From: Methanosarcinales archaeon
GTDB lineage: Archaea; Halobacteriota; Methanosarcinia; Methanosarcinales; Methanocomedenaceae
NCBI GenBank assembly: GCA_030666885.1
Contig: DAOUWY010000096.1
Location: 1-7,169, forward strand
Direction of reading: 5' to 3'
Length of the DNA stretch: 7,169 nt
Shown one piece after another: positions 6,356 through 7,169 of the stretch. How positions within the stretch are numbered: position 1 is the stretch's first letter; the number at the start of each line of letters is the position of its first letter. The position numbers and the translations under genes were made by a program. Below the pieces are notes generated by a model. That model ran no database searches. It saw only the letters and a list, made by a program, of their open reading frames with translations, and was not told the DNA's origin.

Positions 6356-7169
6356 GTTTCTTCTCTGGAACTTCTTCGCTTTCGCATCACGACAAAGAAA
6401 ATTATTATTACCGCAAGCAAGCTGCCCACTATCCCGATCACCAGCCAGGGATTTGAATCCTTATCCACAATGATCAGGGGCGAGGAGTTGTTCACATTAA
6501 TGGTCTGGATTTCAGATTCGTGCCAGTTGTTCCCGTTCTTGAATATTGCCTTGACTCCCATCTGTTCAACACCATCATCAGGCTCGATATCGAACTGGAT
6601 AGTGAACATCTCATCCGAATCCATTGTGCCAATGAAATACTGGCTGGGCTGGAACTCCACATTATCTGTTGCCGGAACAATAGTCACTGCTTTTACAGTA
6701 TTTGGCCTGACATTTGCAATGTCCAGGACAATAAAATCAGAGTTCCTGCCGACCTCGGAATTTATTAATTTTATCCCTGAAGAATCGATTGTCACCGGAA
6801 CCTTCCATTTGACATCATACATATCCCCTCCGCCTATGAAAACAAAGTCCAGGAAACGGATACTATCGGGGGCATCTTCGCTTACCTTGATAGAATATGT
6901 AAATTCTATAGTGTCACCCGGTCCAAGCAGTCCCACATCATAATAGGAATTGCTGGTAACCTGGATATGGCTATCTCCTGATAACGAAGCGTCAATTACC
7001 TGGGCTGAAAGGTCGAAGATTTCTTCCCTGGTCTTGTTATTCACAAATACAGAATATTTATGAGAATAATCCTTCGCAGCATTATTCAGTGTGACCGTCA
7101 CTGTACCCACATCCCCTGGCATAAGATATGCCGGGTCCACTGAGTAATCCACCATTACAGATGGCCGGA
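6352..7169 (-). CDS. Membrane-anchored extracellular beta-sandwich protein, S-layer/COG1361-like (5' end outside window)
   Basis: C-terminal part of a larger protein; the frame stays open to the right edge, so the N-terminus and signal peptide are missing, and the internal ATG at 7153-7155 is probably not the start. Counting from that Met, two beta-rich Ig-like modules are visible: about 1-125 (beginning DYSVDPAYLMPGD, with LGPGDTIEFTYSIKV at 77-91) and about 126-222. Such modules resemble the COG1361 S-layer-type proteins common in methanogenic archaea. A single membrane helix (about 237-257) and a basic tail MRKRRSS anchor it with the modules outside the cell. Possible N-glycosylation sequons occur at Asn40 (NKT) and at Asn222-Asn223 (NNSS). 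It overlaps the permease gene by 4 bases, so the two are made together; a role as an extracellular substrate-binding or adaptor component of the ABC system is inference. The family name is less certain than the architecture. Confidence 0.8.
   Translation of the reverse strand, partial: RPSVMVDYSVDPAYLMPGDVGTVTVTLNNAAKDYSHKYSVFVNNKTREEIFDLSAQVIDASLSGDSHIQVTSNSYYDVGLLGPGDTIEFTYSIKVSEDAPDSIRFLDFVFIGGGDMYDVKWKVPVTIDSSGIKLINSEVGRNSDFIVLDIANVRPNTVKAVTIVPATDNVEFQPSQYFIGTMDSDEMFTIQFDIEPDDGVEQMGVKAIFKNGNNWHESEIQTINVNNSSPLIIVDKDSNPWLVIGIVGSLLAVIIIFFVVMRKRRSSREET

Overview
All genes I can support lie on the minus strand, so the window reads biologically from right to left. The sequence looks archaeal, most likely a Methanosarcinales-type methanogen or ANME/Methanoperedens-like relative. 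The reasons are an AT-rich TATA-type promoter, strong GGAGG-type ribosome binding sites, and a typical euryarchaeal set of a membrane-anchored S-layer-type (COG1361-like) protein, a MacB/FtsX-type permease and small Yip1-like membrane proteins. I cannot name the species; the lineage is inference.

Block 1 (about 7169 down to 3591) is an envelope or export operon. A partial extracellular beta-sandwich protein with a C-terminal membrane anchor overlaps, by ATGA, an ABC transporter permease of the MacB/FtsX family. Two paralogous five-helix Yip1-like proteins follow. A hairpin with a T-rich tail at 3591-3620 probably ends this transcription unit. The ATPase subunit of the ABC transporter is not in the window.

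The gap between the blocks (about 3300-3590) holds a probable archaeal promoter for the copper genes and an unassigned stretch with an abrupt GC-rich, purine-rich patch.

Block 2 (about 3351 down to 58) is a copper homeostasis unit. It starts with what I read as a decayed copZ-like copper chaperone gene (3119-3299), whose N- and C-terminal halves are in different frames and whose CxxC motif is gone. Next is a 939-residue CopA-type Cu(+) P1B-ATPase with three N-terminal heavy-metal-associated (HMA) domains. Last, 4 bases after the ATPase, is a 68-residue two-helix membrane protein of unknown function. One coherent reading is that the first HMA domain of the ATPase, set apart by a long linker and most similar to the decayed gene, now serves the role of the lost free chaperone. 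No copper-responsive regulator is visible here.

I see no rRNA, tRNA, CRISPR array, insertion sequence or replication origin. The most interesting items are the broken copZ, the three-HMA CopA with its chaperone-like first domain, the small membrane protein coupled to CopA, and the tandem Yip1 paralogues tied to an ABC permease.
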